DNA of 64,000 bases, taken from Lactuca virosa. Lineage: Eukaryota > Streptophyta > Magnoliopsida > Asterales > Asteraceae. The stretch spans positions 307,356,079 to 307,420,078 of the forward strand of contig CAKMRJ010002223.1 of NCBI GenBank assembly GCA_928212115.1. The letters run 5' to 3'. How positions within the stretch are numbered: the stretch's first letter is position 1; each line of letters opens with the position of its first letter. Positions 44,040-55,661 of the stretch are shown piece after piece. Under the pieces are notes generated by a model, which saw only the letters and a list, made by a program, of their open reading frames with translations, did not search any database and had not been told where the DNA came from. A program made the position numbers and the translations under genes.

Positions 44040-44105
<66 letters not shown>
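44040..44105. repeat. (TA)n microsatellite
   Basis: About 32 TA units with one CA interruption. It lies between the first two exon blocks of the CACTA gene relic. Confidence 0.95.
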
Positions 44106-44109
<4 letters not shown>

Positions 44110-44474
44110 ACTGAAAACTGACAATTAATGTATCCGAATTAAAATATTAAATTTAGTGCATGTCCACCTTTATTTCTTCCCGTAACTTGTCCTTGACAAC
44201 ACGTGTGACGTTCATCCACTTTGTGTACCTCAGTCCCACATGTCTCCGAACAAGCTCACCCAATAAGCTTGAAAACATGGGTGCATTTTCACCAGAAATT
44301 TTACCAATTTCATCAAAATAAACCATTTTACGTTTTTTGCCTCTAGATCTATCCAAGTCGTTATGAACTTTTGGTAATCTCGTTTTCCCTTTGCGAACTC
44401 TTGTTGCTGGATTTTCTTAAACCAATCAAACAACGCAGGTAAGTAATAAATAGTAGACTTAGAAGACGTGAAGA

Positions 44475-44493
44475 TATATATATATATATATAT

Positions 44494-44575
<82 letters not shown>
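44475..44575. repeat. (TA)n microsatellite, longest in window
   Basis: About 50 TA units with one GA interruption. It ends 8 bp before the Athila-like LTR. Confidence 0.95.
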
Positions 44576-44582
44576 TAACTGA

Positions 44583-45991
44583 TGTGCACAAAATTACCTA
44601 CTTGTTTTAAATTTATAACCTAACTAACTTAACAAAAAATTATGCACCTATAAACAATGTACCTAGTCGGATTATAGACTAGCTTGGGTAAGTCGGGTGT
44701 CGAACACGGGGAATGAAATTTAAATAATTAATCTAACTACTTCTAATTAAACTAAGTGACAAGATTAAAGTGGGGGGTTTTTACTGATTTTTCAAGATCA
44801 GAAGAACTTAACTTCAATTACTATAAACTAAACAATTAAGAAAACAAAGAAAACGAATTTACTTCAAGATTTAAAGAGTAAATCTGCTTAGATCCGATTT
44901 CATCTTCTCTTATGGTTGATTTCTAGTGGATATAATATATTGATTACCATTTCGTTAGCTAGATATTATGATCAAATATCTAGACTTAGCAATTTATGAA
45001 TTACCATGCAATGATAAAGCACAAGTTAAACACCAAATCGATAATGAACGCAAATTGGATTATGAATGATAGTAGTTACTTTCCTATGATGAAGTTAAGC
45101 AACCAAGCACAATTTAAGATTAATTATGCTCTCTAACACAATTAAAGTTACTAGCTTTAATTAGTTTATCTAAGATGTAATTAATCCTAGCTCTAGTTAT
45201 TTAATGATCATTAACAATTAGGTTACAAATTCATGCAATTAGAATGATCAACTATCACACAAAATCTGATTTATAAGCAATATAAACTAGAACTAAATCA
45301 TGCTACGGTTTAATTATCAAACACAAGCAAAATCAATATCTAATATCCATAAATCGAAATCAACACTATAAGATCAGGTTCATCTTCACCAAACAAAAGT
45401 GTAAGGTTTTTAGCCTCTCATAGTAGTAGAAAAACACACAAAATCCATGCAAATTAGACTAGACATAAGTACATTTACCAAAACGAATGGATCTAGGTAG
45501 AATTCTTCTAAATATTCTTCAACTCTTAGGCTCCAATTGATTCTCGATCTTCTTATGAGTTTCCAGAGGTTTTTAGTCACAATAATCTTCAGAGAATCGA
45601 CCTCATGTCCCCCCATTCGACCTAATGTTCGGATATTTATAGTTGCCATTTATCTAATCACCATGTGGTTGAAAGGCACCACGCCGTGGTCTTCATGCAC
45701 ATACCGTATTCTCCAAGTCAACTCATTAGTCGAGAATCTTCCGTTTAACATGTCATGGTGGATGATCACCACATTGTGGTCCTTTGTCTTCAAGTCTATT
45801 TTTTTCTTCTTTTTGTCCTAGCTCTCGTTTTCCTGTTTCCAGCTCCTTATTTACTTCCTTTTTATCTCGAGCATGTATTTGTAACTACAAAACAGATTTC
45901 AAACTAAATAAGTACCTTTTGTCCAAAACTAAGCATGAGCGTAGCTAAAATTATTAGAAATATGCATGAAATACATGATTACATTTGCACA
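44583..45991 (-). repeat. 3' LTR of the Athila-like element
   Basis: Bounded by TGTGCACA (44583) and TTTGCACA (45991), with perfect 6-bp inverted ends, next to a polypurine tract. It includes a CCACGCCGTGG dyad at 45679-45689. The partner LTR is outside the window. Confidence 0.7.
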
Positions 45992-46013
45992 TATAAAAAA
46001 CCCCACACTTGGC
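45992..46013 (-). other. Polypurine tract of the Athila-like element
   Basis: On the minus strand AAGTGTGGGGTTTTTTATA precedes the LTR, the usual Athila form of the tract. Confidence 0.75.
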
Positions 46014-47887
46014 TTTTGCTTGACCTAAAGCAAAACTGATTTTATTATTATCATACCAACACTTTAAAACCCTAGCTACCAACATCGGAGAAGACAAACC
46101 ATTTTAAACCTCTCCATTACATCAAGATCGCAACACATGTTTTATTGTGTCTAAATTCTCCTAAGAACTTCCCCAATCCTAAATACTCACAATCTTCATA
46201 AACAGTTCCCCACTTCTTTTGAACAATACTAATTTTATACATCCCTCCGAATACATTCCCAAAAAAGTTTCTTAACCTCAAGGCAATTTTTGGTTAAGCC
46301 CCCAAGCATACATATGGAAAAAAAATAACCTAGAAATAAAAAATTACAATAATAACTTGGCAAATTGCCTTATTCTTGAGTCTTCGATTTTTGAGCTTTT
46401 CTTCGTGATATTCCTTGATCTTCATAGCTTTGTAGCCTCTTATTCTCTCAAACTTTTGCAACTCTTTTTTTTCTTTTGATTATTTATTATTTCTTTTGAT
46501 TATTTATTATTTCTTTTACTCAATACTGAAAATCCTATAAAAACATATGCTTAAGCAAGGGAACTTAACTTCATCCATTATTGGTTAAATGTATTAGTCT
46601 AAGGTGCAATGAGTACATAAGCTCTCCTGGATATAGTTCTGGTACATGATGCTAAACATATTATGACCCTCAAACTAAGCAAGGTCGTGTTTTTGTTCCA
46701 TTATTCACTAGGATAATGAAGCCACAAATACACTATAACATATATTGTCTCAAATAAACATTGAAACTCGCATCGGATGGTCCTACATAACGTTAGCAAC
46801 CTAGATCATAACATAACAATACAATAACTTTTTAACTAGATTCAATTTTTTTGATTATTTTTTTTTCAAATCTTTCTAACAATTTTTTAAATTCTAGTCA
46901 CTTTTCAATTATTTTCTTCTTTTCAGTATGCTTGCATTCCTATATTCGACCCCTACCCACACTTAATTGATGCAATGTCCCAATTGCATGCTTAAACAAT
47001 TAAAGAACATAAAATTAAAGAGGAGAAATTGGAACAGACTCCCCTGGGATAGTAGTGGCAAGACTAAATTCTGAAACTTGTGTGGTAAAGCTTGAAATTC
47101 TCGTATAATGGCTGGGAACAGTACTTATGAGCCTTCTTCTTGGGAATGTAAATGAGCCGGATCAAAATAAACATGAGAACCATTCTTAAAAAAGTGTGTT
47201 GAAACTCAAACACGACGTGGGAAAGTAACGACACGTCGTGGTGTCGTGTTTGAAATCGTCATGATCACGAAATATAAGATTGCCACGGCATGGTCTAATG
47301 ATGCCACATCGTGGTAACAGGTATGATGCAGTCGTGATAATATCAAATGCCACGACATGGAGATGATGTCCACGTCATGGTGTCTTCTCATAATGTCTTA
47401 AAATAATGCATCGTTCCTTCTTAATGGCTTTAGATCATTCCCGACCTTTTCTTTCTATAAAATTTCTTCAAAACTCTTCTCTTCATCAAGTGGGAACCCC
47501 ACACTTATTCAATACTATGGTCTTCAATTATAATCTTCTAAAAATCTTACGGCTTCTTCATCAATTAAGCTTCTTCACTACTTAACTTCCGTACAATACT
47601 ACAAAATAAGATCAAAGACTAGAGAAACACATTATCATTCAGTTCAACAAAAACTAAAAACTAAAACTAAAAACAAAAACTAAAAGAAAATCAAAAGGAA
47701 AAGAAAATGCAAACTCTTAAAAATCGGGTTGCCTCCCGAGAAGCGCTTCTTTTTGACGAGTCGTGAGTCCGACTCCTTCCCACTCTACGTTGTTGCGGTT
47801 GGGAGTGGGATCTCATTTTTCTCTTTTTTCTCTTTCCACTTGCGCTTATATTCTTGAACTCGTCGAATGTACGCCTTCTTTGAGTTT
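46014..47887 (-). other. Non-coding 3' internal region of the Athila-like element
   Basis: No domain was recognised. It holds a cluster of CCACGnCGTGG-like dyads at 47211-47380 and the antisense GGGAGGCAACCCG signature near 47740. A polymerase gene would be expected here or to the right but is absent. Confidence 0.5.
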
Positions 47888-48036
47888 TCTTTCTTCTTTT
47901 TTTTGAACCTGCAAATACAAATATATAATCTACACCTAAACTAAAACATAATTCCACCTATGTCCACAACGAGACTTAAACCCTCGACCTCAAAGAAGGA
48001 GGGCACCACCTGATACCATTGGGGCGTCAACCCCCA
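47888..48036 (-). mobile_element. tRNA-derived SINE-like element, copy 2
   Basis: Reading the minus strand from 48036: CCAATGGTATCAGGTGGTG (A-box-like), GAGGGTTTAAGTCTCG (B-box-like), TTGTGGACATAGGTGGAATTA, TTAGGTGTAGATTATAT, then CAGGTTCAAAAAAAAG. Order and spacing match copy 1 at 29015. It inserted into the Athila-like internal region. Confidence 0.65.
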
Positions 48037-48263
48037 TACATGTTCTTACGATTTTGCGGAGACCTGTGTTTTTGGTAAACAGTCACCCAAGCCTGGTCAC
48101 TGCGTTTTGATTGGCGCTTTCTTCATGCTAGCGTTTCAAATCCCTTGTTTTCCCCTTTCATATTCTTAATGTTTTTGTCATCTTCTTTATGACATTCTCT
48201 GTCTAACTCCATTTGGACACTTATTGGCTCCTGTAATTTTTCACCCATTTTTTCATCATTTAT

Positions 48264-49648
48264 CTAAACTTCTTCACTCGAATCATCTTCTTCTTTTTCA
48301 CTTGCTTCTTCTACTTGAGCCTTGGGTGTAGTGAATGCGAACACTTCCAAAGTCATAGGAATTAAAGCTCTTGGTTTATAACATTCGACTTTTGCAACAT
48401 GAGGTTTCTTCCAAACCTTTAACTCCCATTCCATTAATTTCTCCATCTATTCTATCTCACGTAAGTTTTCTTCTTCCAAATTCATCATCCTAAGGACTTC
48501 ATCTCTTGGCATGTCATAACTCACTTTTGGATTCATCTCAAAAGTAATTTCTTCATCCTCTACACGAAGTGTGAGATTTGAGTCATGAATGTCAACAAGG
48601 GCTCTTGCGGTACTCAAGAATGGTCCTCCCAAAATTATGGAAAGGTCTTCATATTATTTCATGTCGAGAACCACAAAATCAACCGGAAAAATAAATTTCC
48701 CCACTTTTACCAACAAATCTCTAATGATTCCATGTGGGTTAGTGATTGAATGATCCACCATTCGAAGTGTCATTTGTGTATTTTGGAGCTTTGGTAGAGC
48801 GGGTTTCTTGTAGAAAGAATATGGCATAAGATTAATGCTTTCCCCCGAATCAGCTAAAGCATTTATTTAAGTAAAATTGCAAAATTCACAAGTAAAAGTT
48901 AGTTGGCTCGGATCTCCCATTTTGGTTGGCATCCTATTGATGATTGTAGCTGAACACAACTCACTAAGCACGATAGTAGATGCTTTTTCCAACTCCTTGC
49001 AATTTGTTATCACATACTTAGCAAACTTAGGAAGCTTAGATATGGAATTTAAAAATGGAGCATTTATTGAGAGGGATAGAACTTGTTCCATGAATTCTTC
49101 TGTTCCAGCTCCAGATCATGCTTATGGGCTTGAGATGGGAATGGTAAAGGAGGCTGATACGAATTTAAAAGAAAAGAATTTTGGTTCTCTTGTGACCACG
49201 ACATGGCAAGGTCACCACGGCGTGGTGAATCGTCAGAACACGACACACATTTTTCTTTTTTTAGCTTCGGGCTTCTCTTCTTTCAAATATGAATCGAGCT
49301 TTTTAGTGGTTGTAACATGAGTCATTAATGGCTTACAATGAACCTCTTTCTCAATAAAAATTGCCATTACACGAAGTTGTGATTTTGGGTCGGAATTTCT
49401 AGGAGGTAACCGCTCGGGTGGTGGAAGATTGATGATTTCTCACATTAGCATCAGTAGTATCATGTCTCTTCCCATAGGATTCCATAAGGCAACCACTGCT
49501 TTTTTTGGCTTTCTCCAATCTTCATCATATTCATTTCCACTAGAGTAAAACACTTGTGCTTTCTTATTCCCGTGCTCATCCAAATCGTAATCCTTTGTTA
49601 AATGTGGCCCATGGCAATTGTCACATCTAACTCTTATGGAGTGTATAG
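48264..49648 (-). pseudogene. Athila-like gag C-terminus and aspartic protease
   Basis: From 49648 downward the minus strand shows a decayed gag knuckle region (CDNCHGPHLTKDY, last Cys replaced by Tyr; KAQVFYSSGNEYDEDW), a PPLPFP linker near 49170, and INAPFLNSISKLPKFAKYV near 49060. Then comes protease with ADSGESINLMPYSFYKK near 48855, a stop near 48645, and IILGGPFLSTARALVD near 48620. Several frames are used, so the gene is dead. The order gag, linker, protease is that of Athila/Calypso elements. The upstream part of gag lies beyond the gypsy insertion at 49649. Confidence 0.75.
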
Positions 49649-51861
49649 TGTAACATTCCGTTTGAAACCAAATAAAAAAAGTAAATAAATAATAAACCCT
49701 AAACCCCCGAGATGTATATTATGGTTTATTGTAGCCCTAAATTCCTAATAAATTAGCAGGGTGTTTGTTTCGGGGAGTTAAAAGTCATAATTTAGATTTT
49801 GGGGGATTAAAGTGTAACTTTCGGATGGGTTTTGTAAAGAATTCACAAGGCTGAGGGTTGTTTGGTAAATTATGGACTTAAGTTGAAAAGATTTGAGAGG
49901 AAGGGGCTGGATGTATAATTATGGGTCAAGCTTTAAATTGGACGGGCATAAACCTGTCACCCTAATTTTAGCCTCCATATATAAGGCATCATGTAAACCC
50001 AAACCCTAGGAAAAGTCTCCAGCCACCACCCTTATCTCCCTTCCCCTCCGGCCGGCGCTGCCACCCCCGATGTTGAAGTCGCAAACCACTAGCCAATGCC
50101 GCTGCGGTTCCTGCCGACGAGGCGAAGGCTGCTAAAGGCCGACATCGTGGATGTGTTGTTGTCATTCTCGGACGCGCATCCTACTTTCTTCTATTCCGTC
50201 GTCGGTCACGCTACCGGTACCGCCAAGGGATTATGCCGTTGCCGCTAACGTTGACCATTAGTGCCGCTGTTGCCGCTGTTTTGTGTCACTGCCCTTCGTC
50301 AGTCTTTCGACCGTCGTCCTTCTCCAGGTGCGAAGCGCAACTGCGTGGTGGGAGTTTAGTCGTGTGTATGTGTGTTTGCTTGGTCGGAATCAAGAGAATC
50401 CACCACCACCACCGTGAGGTGGTGGCTGTTACCCTTAACCAACGCATGCCACCGCGTGGGTGGCTGTGTTTGTATGTAAATCACATGAGTGTGTGTGTAT
50501 TTCAGTTGTAAATTGTTATGTGGTTGTTTCTTGTCTAGAAACTGAAGAGGAAACCCACTATGGCAGCCAACCATGGTGGCTGCCACCTCATACCACCGTT
50601 CTACCGCCTCCAGCCACCATATTGGGTGGTTATGTGCATATATGTGTTGTATGGATGTTTTGAGTGTTCCAGGTTGCTTTGATAAAGTTTGGGTTAAAAA
50701 TTATAAGCTACCACCATTAAAAATGCTGGCTGCCGCCATGAGTTGCCGTTAACCACCACCGCCCGAGGTGGGAGTGGGTGGTGCCCGACCTAGTGAAACC
50801 CTAATTAACCTAAAAAATGAACTTTGGATGTAGTTGGCATGTGTTTAGGTTGGAACCCTAATTAGAGTTTAGAAAAGAAAAACCCTAATGTCAAGAAAAC
50901 CTAATTTTGTTAGGGCATTGAGTTGCGCCTTTCTTTTGGGCTTAGGTGTTTAGGTTCTTGTTGGGCCATCTAAGAACATGTATATGGACTAGGATATTTG
51001 GATGGGCTTTAGGTAAGTCCTATGTGAAGGGTTTGGGCCCAATTTGGAAAATTGGGACATATGTTGGGCCTTGGTTCATTATTTGGCTTTTGGGCCTTCA
51101 GAATGTGAGTATAGGCCTTGGTCTTGGATCAAGCTAGGTTGGGGGTAAAATGGTATTTTTACCCTAAGTATGGATTTATGGTTATGTATTGGAACCCAAT
51201 TATTAATTAGGTTTTGTTTTGATGCTGACAGTTCGGGGATCTGTCAGCCAGCAGCTAGAGTTTTATCTGTGGGACTTCAGCAGTGCGAGGTGAGTTTCCT
51301 AACCGGGTTTAGCAGGTCAAAGGCACCAATGCCGACCCATGTTTATGTTATGTTGTTAGTATGCTAGCTGTCTTTGTGACTCTTGCATGTGCCTGTGTTT
51401 ATATGTTTTCCGGGCTAAGGCCCGATGCCGGGTGGGGCCCGATCACTGTTTGTGTGCTATGCATCTATGTTGGATGTATATGTGTTTATTTGATATATGT
51501 TATATGCATTCTGGGCGGGGCCCGATTTTCTACCGATCACAGCTCGATGACTGGGCGGGGACCGATGACCGGGCGGGGCCTATTATATGTTTTGCTATGT
51601 ATGGTATGATGTATCTTGGGGAAATCACTAAGATTTGTGCTTACGGTTTTCAGTTTATGTTTTAGGTACTTCGGTTTTCATATGGAATAGCTCGGGATGA
51701 TTACAAGGCACACACCACATGTTTCCGCATTTCGTGAATTACTCTAATTTAATGATGTATTGATAAATCTCGATTAACTTGGTTTGTGGAAATGATATGT
51801 ATTAACGATTTATTGATTTTAAAATGAAAAATTTTATGTCATTATTTTTGGGACGTTATCA
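49649..51861 (+). repeat. 5' LTR of gypsy element E
   Basis: It starts TGTAACATTCC and ends GTTATCA. The TATA box TATATAAG is at 49978-49985. A GC-rich block (50040-50620) contains hairpins such as CCACCACC facing GGTGGTGG. A GGGCGGGGCCCGAT minisatellite lies at 51415-51585 near the end. Confidence 0.85.
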
Positions 51862-51863
51862 GT

Positions 51864-51876
51864 TGGTATCAGAGCC
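51864..51876 (+). other. Primer binding site (initiator tRNA-Met) of element E
   Basis: TGGTATCAGAGCC begins two bases after the LTR end. Confidence 0.95.
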
Positions 51877-52422
51877 TTGGTTTGAGGGATTCGGGCACAC
51901 TCTTTGGTGTATCTGAACTCAAACTCAGGACTTGGTAGAAATTTTCAAAAGAAAACATTTTTATAAAAGAATTTCTAAAAGAGAAAAGGGTGTGGTGCGT
52001 GCAATCAGCCGAGCTCAAGTAAGTTTTTCCAAAATACCCATACATGTTATCTGTTATGCTTTGATCTATGAATCTGTGGAATCACATGCTAGTTAGGGCT
52101 AAGGATCTGCTCAGTTTTTGCATGTTAGAATGCGAGGAGAGATGCATTTGTATGCCTATTGTATGAGCTTGTAGACTTGCATGCTAGTCCTTATTAGACA
52201 ATGATAGGTTGGCCTATTATGTGATGCCTGGTAGTCTAGGAAGCATGGGACGCTAGGTTGGGTTTGGGTTCGTATGTGTAAGGAAATCAGTATAGGGAAT
52301 GGGAGCTCCTAGCATGTGTTGTAGTAAGCTGGTTTGGTGTGATACTGCACGAATGTTGCTTGCTTTGTGCTTTATGGAACTCCTAGGTGATGGGAGTCAG
52401 CTACTATGTGAATATGTCAAGT

Positions 52423-52540
52423 CACATGTTACCGAGGTTGGATAATCTCAGAGTGACAAATTTGATCCTATTGCGTAGCTCTTGTCTGATTCCAACCGTT
52501 GTAGGGATGAGTCTATTAATCGAAGGATTATCTAAGCTTT
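52423..52540 (+). repeat. About 115-bp direct repeat inside element E, copy 1 (partner 55183-55300)
   Basis: Shared landmarks are GTTGGATAATCTCAGAG, TTGCGTAGCTCTTGTCTGA, CCGTTGTAGGGATGAGTCT and CGAAGGATTATCT. Copy 2 lies just before the polypurine tract region. A related sequence is present in the leader of the Tekay-like element near 38190-38280 (antisense). Confidence 0.8.
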
Positions 52541-52904
52541 TTTGCATGTGATTATATTCATGAGGTGGGTGATTGGCATTATGAGGAGTTCTTCAGCAGC
52601 TGATGGCAAGGTGAGGTCGGGAACCTAGGAAAGCCTAGGGATTACTTCAGTGGGTTTCGTTGCGTTGGTTAGCGAGTGTTTAGTGAATGGTTTTGAGAGG
52701 GTGACTTATAGGATTCGGGAGGATCCTAGAGGAAAGTATGGATAGGTGTGGAAGGTAGTATTGGGCCTATACTACTGAAAGCACAGGATCCATACTCGAA
52801 TGGAGGAGAGTCTTGGAGAATCTAGGAAGCCTGTGGGATGAGGATTCTTGGGTATACATGGATCTTTTGCACGTTGTTTTCGATACGGTGTTGAGCATTC
52901 AGAA

Positions 52905-53120
52905 ATGGGTTTCAGGTTATGGTTCCGACTCAGGTGCAGGTACTGAGCCGATCGATGCGTGGATATGGGATTTCATCTCGTCGGAGGTTACTCGCTGTAT
53001 TTTGGAATGGACCCCGGTGGTCTTGGGTCCAGTCAAGGAAGGAATCTTGGAACTCTTGGATGATCATCTCGGGGCCTTTCGGCCCGGGATCGTGATAGGG
53101 AAATTGGGGGCTCATTGGGA
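52905..53120 (+). pseudogene. Gag N-terminal remnant of element E
   Basis: The frame with GSDSGAGTEPID, WTPVVLGPVKEGILELLDD and HLGAFRPGIV corresponds to the gag start of the Tekay-like element (GSVKEGILELLDERL). A CAG precedes an ATG at 52905, as in that element. Similarity fades after about 70 codons. Confidence 0.65.
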
Positions 53121-53208
53121 GCCCAAGGCTTGGAGGATCGTATGGTTAGTTCTTGTCAGTTGGGATCGGAAGGGAGTTCCGTACCATGTACTTAGGAGGA
53201 AGTCATGA

Positions 53209-55661
53209 TTTCTCCAGATGCTCCTGTGGGTATTTCATCTTTTGTTTCTATTGGGTTGATATCGGAAATTGGTGTTATGTTGGAGTTTTGTTTGGGTTTG
53301 CATAAGCTATATCTCGGGTCGATTCTGTGCGAGTTTCTGGATTATAATATCAAGGATTGTGATATGCCATTCTGCATGCCGGAAGTATTCGATGAATTTT
53401 CAGATGGATGTATCTTGTGGAGTCGATTCCACGTGTTCTGTTGTTGTTTCGGGTCCTTGTCGGGATCAGTTCTGAAGTATTGCTTGGAGGATCTTTGGTC
53501 AGGGTTAGCGGGATAGTTCTTCAGTGAAGTCAGGTTTCAGTGGTTCTATCATTTGTTCGGGTATGATCGGCAGTTGCCTATAGAAGAACTTTGGAGTTCA
53601 AGGAACTATCGTGGCTAGGAAAGGAACAGTAGCATGAAGATGTCGGTGTCAGTAGTGTGAGTTGTTTGATCATTGGATGTGTTAAAGGAATTGTATTTTT
53701 CGCATGGTCTGAAGTCGGTTAGGGTTCAGCGAGTCCTTGAGGTTGGAAATTAGAGTGGATGTTCGTCGGTGCAAGGCAAGGGTTATGGTCCTTAGTCACC
53801 GGCATAAGAACTCAAGGAATTGGTAAAGTATCATAGGAGGTGATTTGGATCAGAGACTGGTTAAGGTCTCGATAGTATTCTTCCAGGTTCCAGGAGTTGG
53901 CCAGTCGGTGAGATTGGCTAATAATGGAACGCTAGTTTTGGTAAGCTCAGGTCATAGGCGGTTTAGGCTGTATAAGGTTTGATGGGTCAGGAATCCATCA
54001 TGATTATGGGATGAAAGAGCTTCGTCGCATCCAAGTAGGGAGAATCGATCAGAATTTTCAGGGATTGGATCAGGTGTGGAACTAGGATAAGTTTCGCATC
54101 CTGTTCAGGAATAGAGACGACTTAAGTGGTCGTTTATTTCGAGATTTTGTAAGTGGGAGTACAGGGAACTCCCAACAGTTGTTCGACATCTTCTTTTTAT
54201 GCATAGCAGGTTTGTGGATGGATCCAAATCGAGGGCTGTGTTAGAGCCTCGCTACTTGTTCTTGTCTGATGAGGGTTTTGGAATTCGAGGTATGACCCGA
54301 ATACCTACTTGGATGTGGGTTTCGACTCAGGTGTGTGGGGTTGTAATGGTTAACGTGTGGTAAGGTCATGGATGGTAACCATGGTTGATTTGAAGTGTTG
54401 TAAGACTGCGATGGGATTGTAGCATTCACCAGACTAAAGGAGATGAACGTTGGCGATGGTCATAAGGGTATAGGGGAAATCAGTTGTGCCTTTGGCATGC
54501 CGGCCACGTCTGCAGAGGAGTATTTCTCTGTTTAGAATTGAGGATCATTGGGGTCCGAGGTGGAGTCGGGCCTGTGTAGCCCTAGTTTGAGTGGTACCCG
54601 TGGGCGACGCCCGTATTATTTTGGCAAATGCAGGTGAGACCCGGTCGAGACCGTTGAGTCAAGGATTTGGATCTTGAGTCACAGGATCAGGTAGTGGTCA
54701 GTGTGAAATGCAGAGAGGTTTATAGGCTGGGTAGCCTAGTTATTTGGACTATTGGAAACCTGGTGGTTAGGACAGGTGCGAGATTGGTAGCCTCAACGTT
54801 GGTTTGGGAATTGTTATATCTCAGTCTAGTGAGGGGTTGTCGTGAATCAAAACGTGTTGGGTGAAATGAAAGTGCAGATCGGTCGATCTCGGTTTATGAG
54901 TTGAGTATCGGGTTGGTTTATGGGTAAGGTCTCGATTCAGGTATCACGAGTGTTTTGTGAAGAATCTTCATTTCTGTGGGTTAAGGATTTGGGTATCTTT
55001 ATGCCGAGGGTAATGATTGAAGGGTTTAAGGGTAATGAATGGATTCAGTTTTGGATGGTAGGTCAGCTCTCGTGATTATGTCTTGGATTGGTTCTATTGG
55101 TAAGGGCATCAAGATAAGTCAAGGAACTGTTACTGATTTGGAACTTATGTGTAGGGTATCTTGTATTCGTAGGAGGTGTCAGGTCACTTGCAGTTGGGAT
55201 TGGATAATCACAGAGTAGATGATTTAATGCAGTTGCGCAACTCTCGCCTGAGTCTGACCGTTGCAGGGATGAGTCTCTTACTCGAAGGATTATCTGAGCC
55301 TTCTGTCAAGTATAAGTATTTTGCAGTGATATTTGGTCTGTGATTCTATCTTCTAGTGGGAACCTCAAGTTATCAGAATTCGAGTAGTTAGCTGGGAGAT
55401 AAGTGAACGGGATTCAACAATAATAATTCAGTATGGGCGGTCTGTGAAGAAGTTAGACCATCTTGATATTTCAGATTTCAGAATGAGTAAATGTGATTAT
55501 GTTGCAAAGGAGTCATTCATTTGCATGTTGTAGGGCCCCGTGACGGTTGGTTTCGGTTGCCTTGGGAAGGCTGGGGTAGGCTCGGGGTTGTGGCCGTGTT
55601 GCTCAAGTTGCTTGGTGTGTCGGGAATAGTAAGGAATGATTTCGAGGACGAAATCTAATTT
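53209..55661. other. Decayed interior of element E, no readable pol
   Basis: About 2.4 kb without recognisable protease, RT, RNase H or integrase on either strand, apart from a final TTCGAGGACGAAATC phrase near 55641 that matches the end of Tekay pol. It holds copy 2 of the direct repeat (55183-55300). Confidence 0.6.
55183..55300 (+). repeat. About 115-bp direct repeat inside element E, copy 2
   Basis: Partner of 52423-52540, 2.76 kb away, at the other end of the interior. Confidence 0.8.

Larger units (their letters stand above)
41640..44433 (-). pseudogene. En/Spm (CACTA) transposase-associated protein gene, multi-exon relic
   Basis: Minus-strand blocks in order: 44433-44153 (KFSS-like block MFSSLLGELVRRHVGLRYTK), about 43395-43010 (NDHFVKPYLDRPKQLNV; FGMRKAARAKSHYPHNLGRG), about 42600-42298 (FGKDRGRFVRGVGTGVTTTRY), 42213-42148, 42056-41952, and about 41745-41640 (LTVNDVLHSFVAWE). 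These match the plant Transposase_24 (Ptta/En/Spm) type, whose exact role is unclear. Donors GTAAGT at 42297 and 42147, GTACGT at 41951, and acceptors CAG at 42214 and 42057 give phase-0 exons of 66 and 105 nt, so the gene structure is still readable. TGA 43326-43328 and TAG 42436-42438 break the frame. Introns carry (TA)n tracts. Confidence 0.65.
30511..44582 (-). mobile_element. CACTA (En/Spm-type) transposon, split by a gypsy element, right end not in view
   Basis: The left end CACAACAAGAAAAATCT (30511) resembles the CACTACAAGAAAA terminus of plant CACTA elements. About 335-bp tandem repeats follow in the subterminal zone. After the nested gypsy element (31372-40700) comes a minus-strand multi-exon gene with En/Spm transposase-associated protein features. 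The visible part stops at the Athila-like LTR at 44583, which probably inserted into the element; the right terminus would then lie beyond the window. Confidence 0.55.
44583..49648 (-). mobile_element. Athila-like Ty3/gypsy element, 3' part, deletion derivative
   Basis: A 1409-bp LTR (TGTGCA...TGCACA) is followed on the minus strand by a polypurine tract, about 2 kb without polymerase similarity, and protease and gag remains up to 49648. There the plus-strand gypsy element inserted. The phrase GCGCTTCTCGGGAGGCAACCCG (near 47740, antisense) is a known signature of Athila/Tat elements. RT, RNase H and integrase were not found. Confidence 0.75.

Noticed and set aside
43896..44111. ORFs of alternating Ile-Tyr on both strands
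   Set aside because: These are translations of (TA)n microsatellites.
47990..48036. tRNA gene
   Set aside because: A-box- and B-box-like parts are present but the cloverleaf is not complete and a SINE-like body follows; it is a tRNA-derived element.
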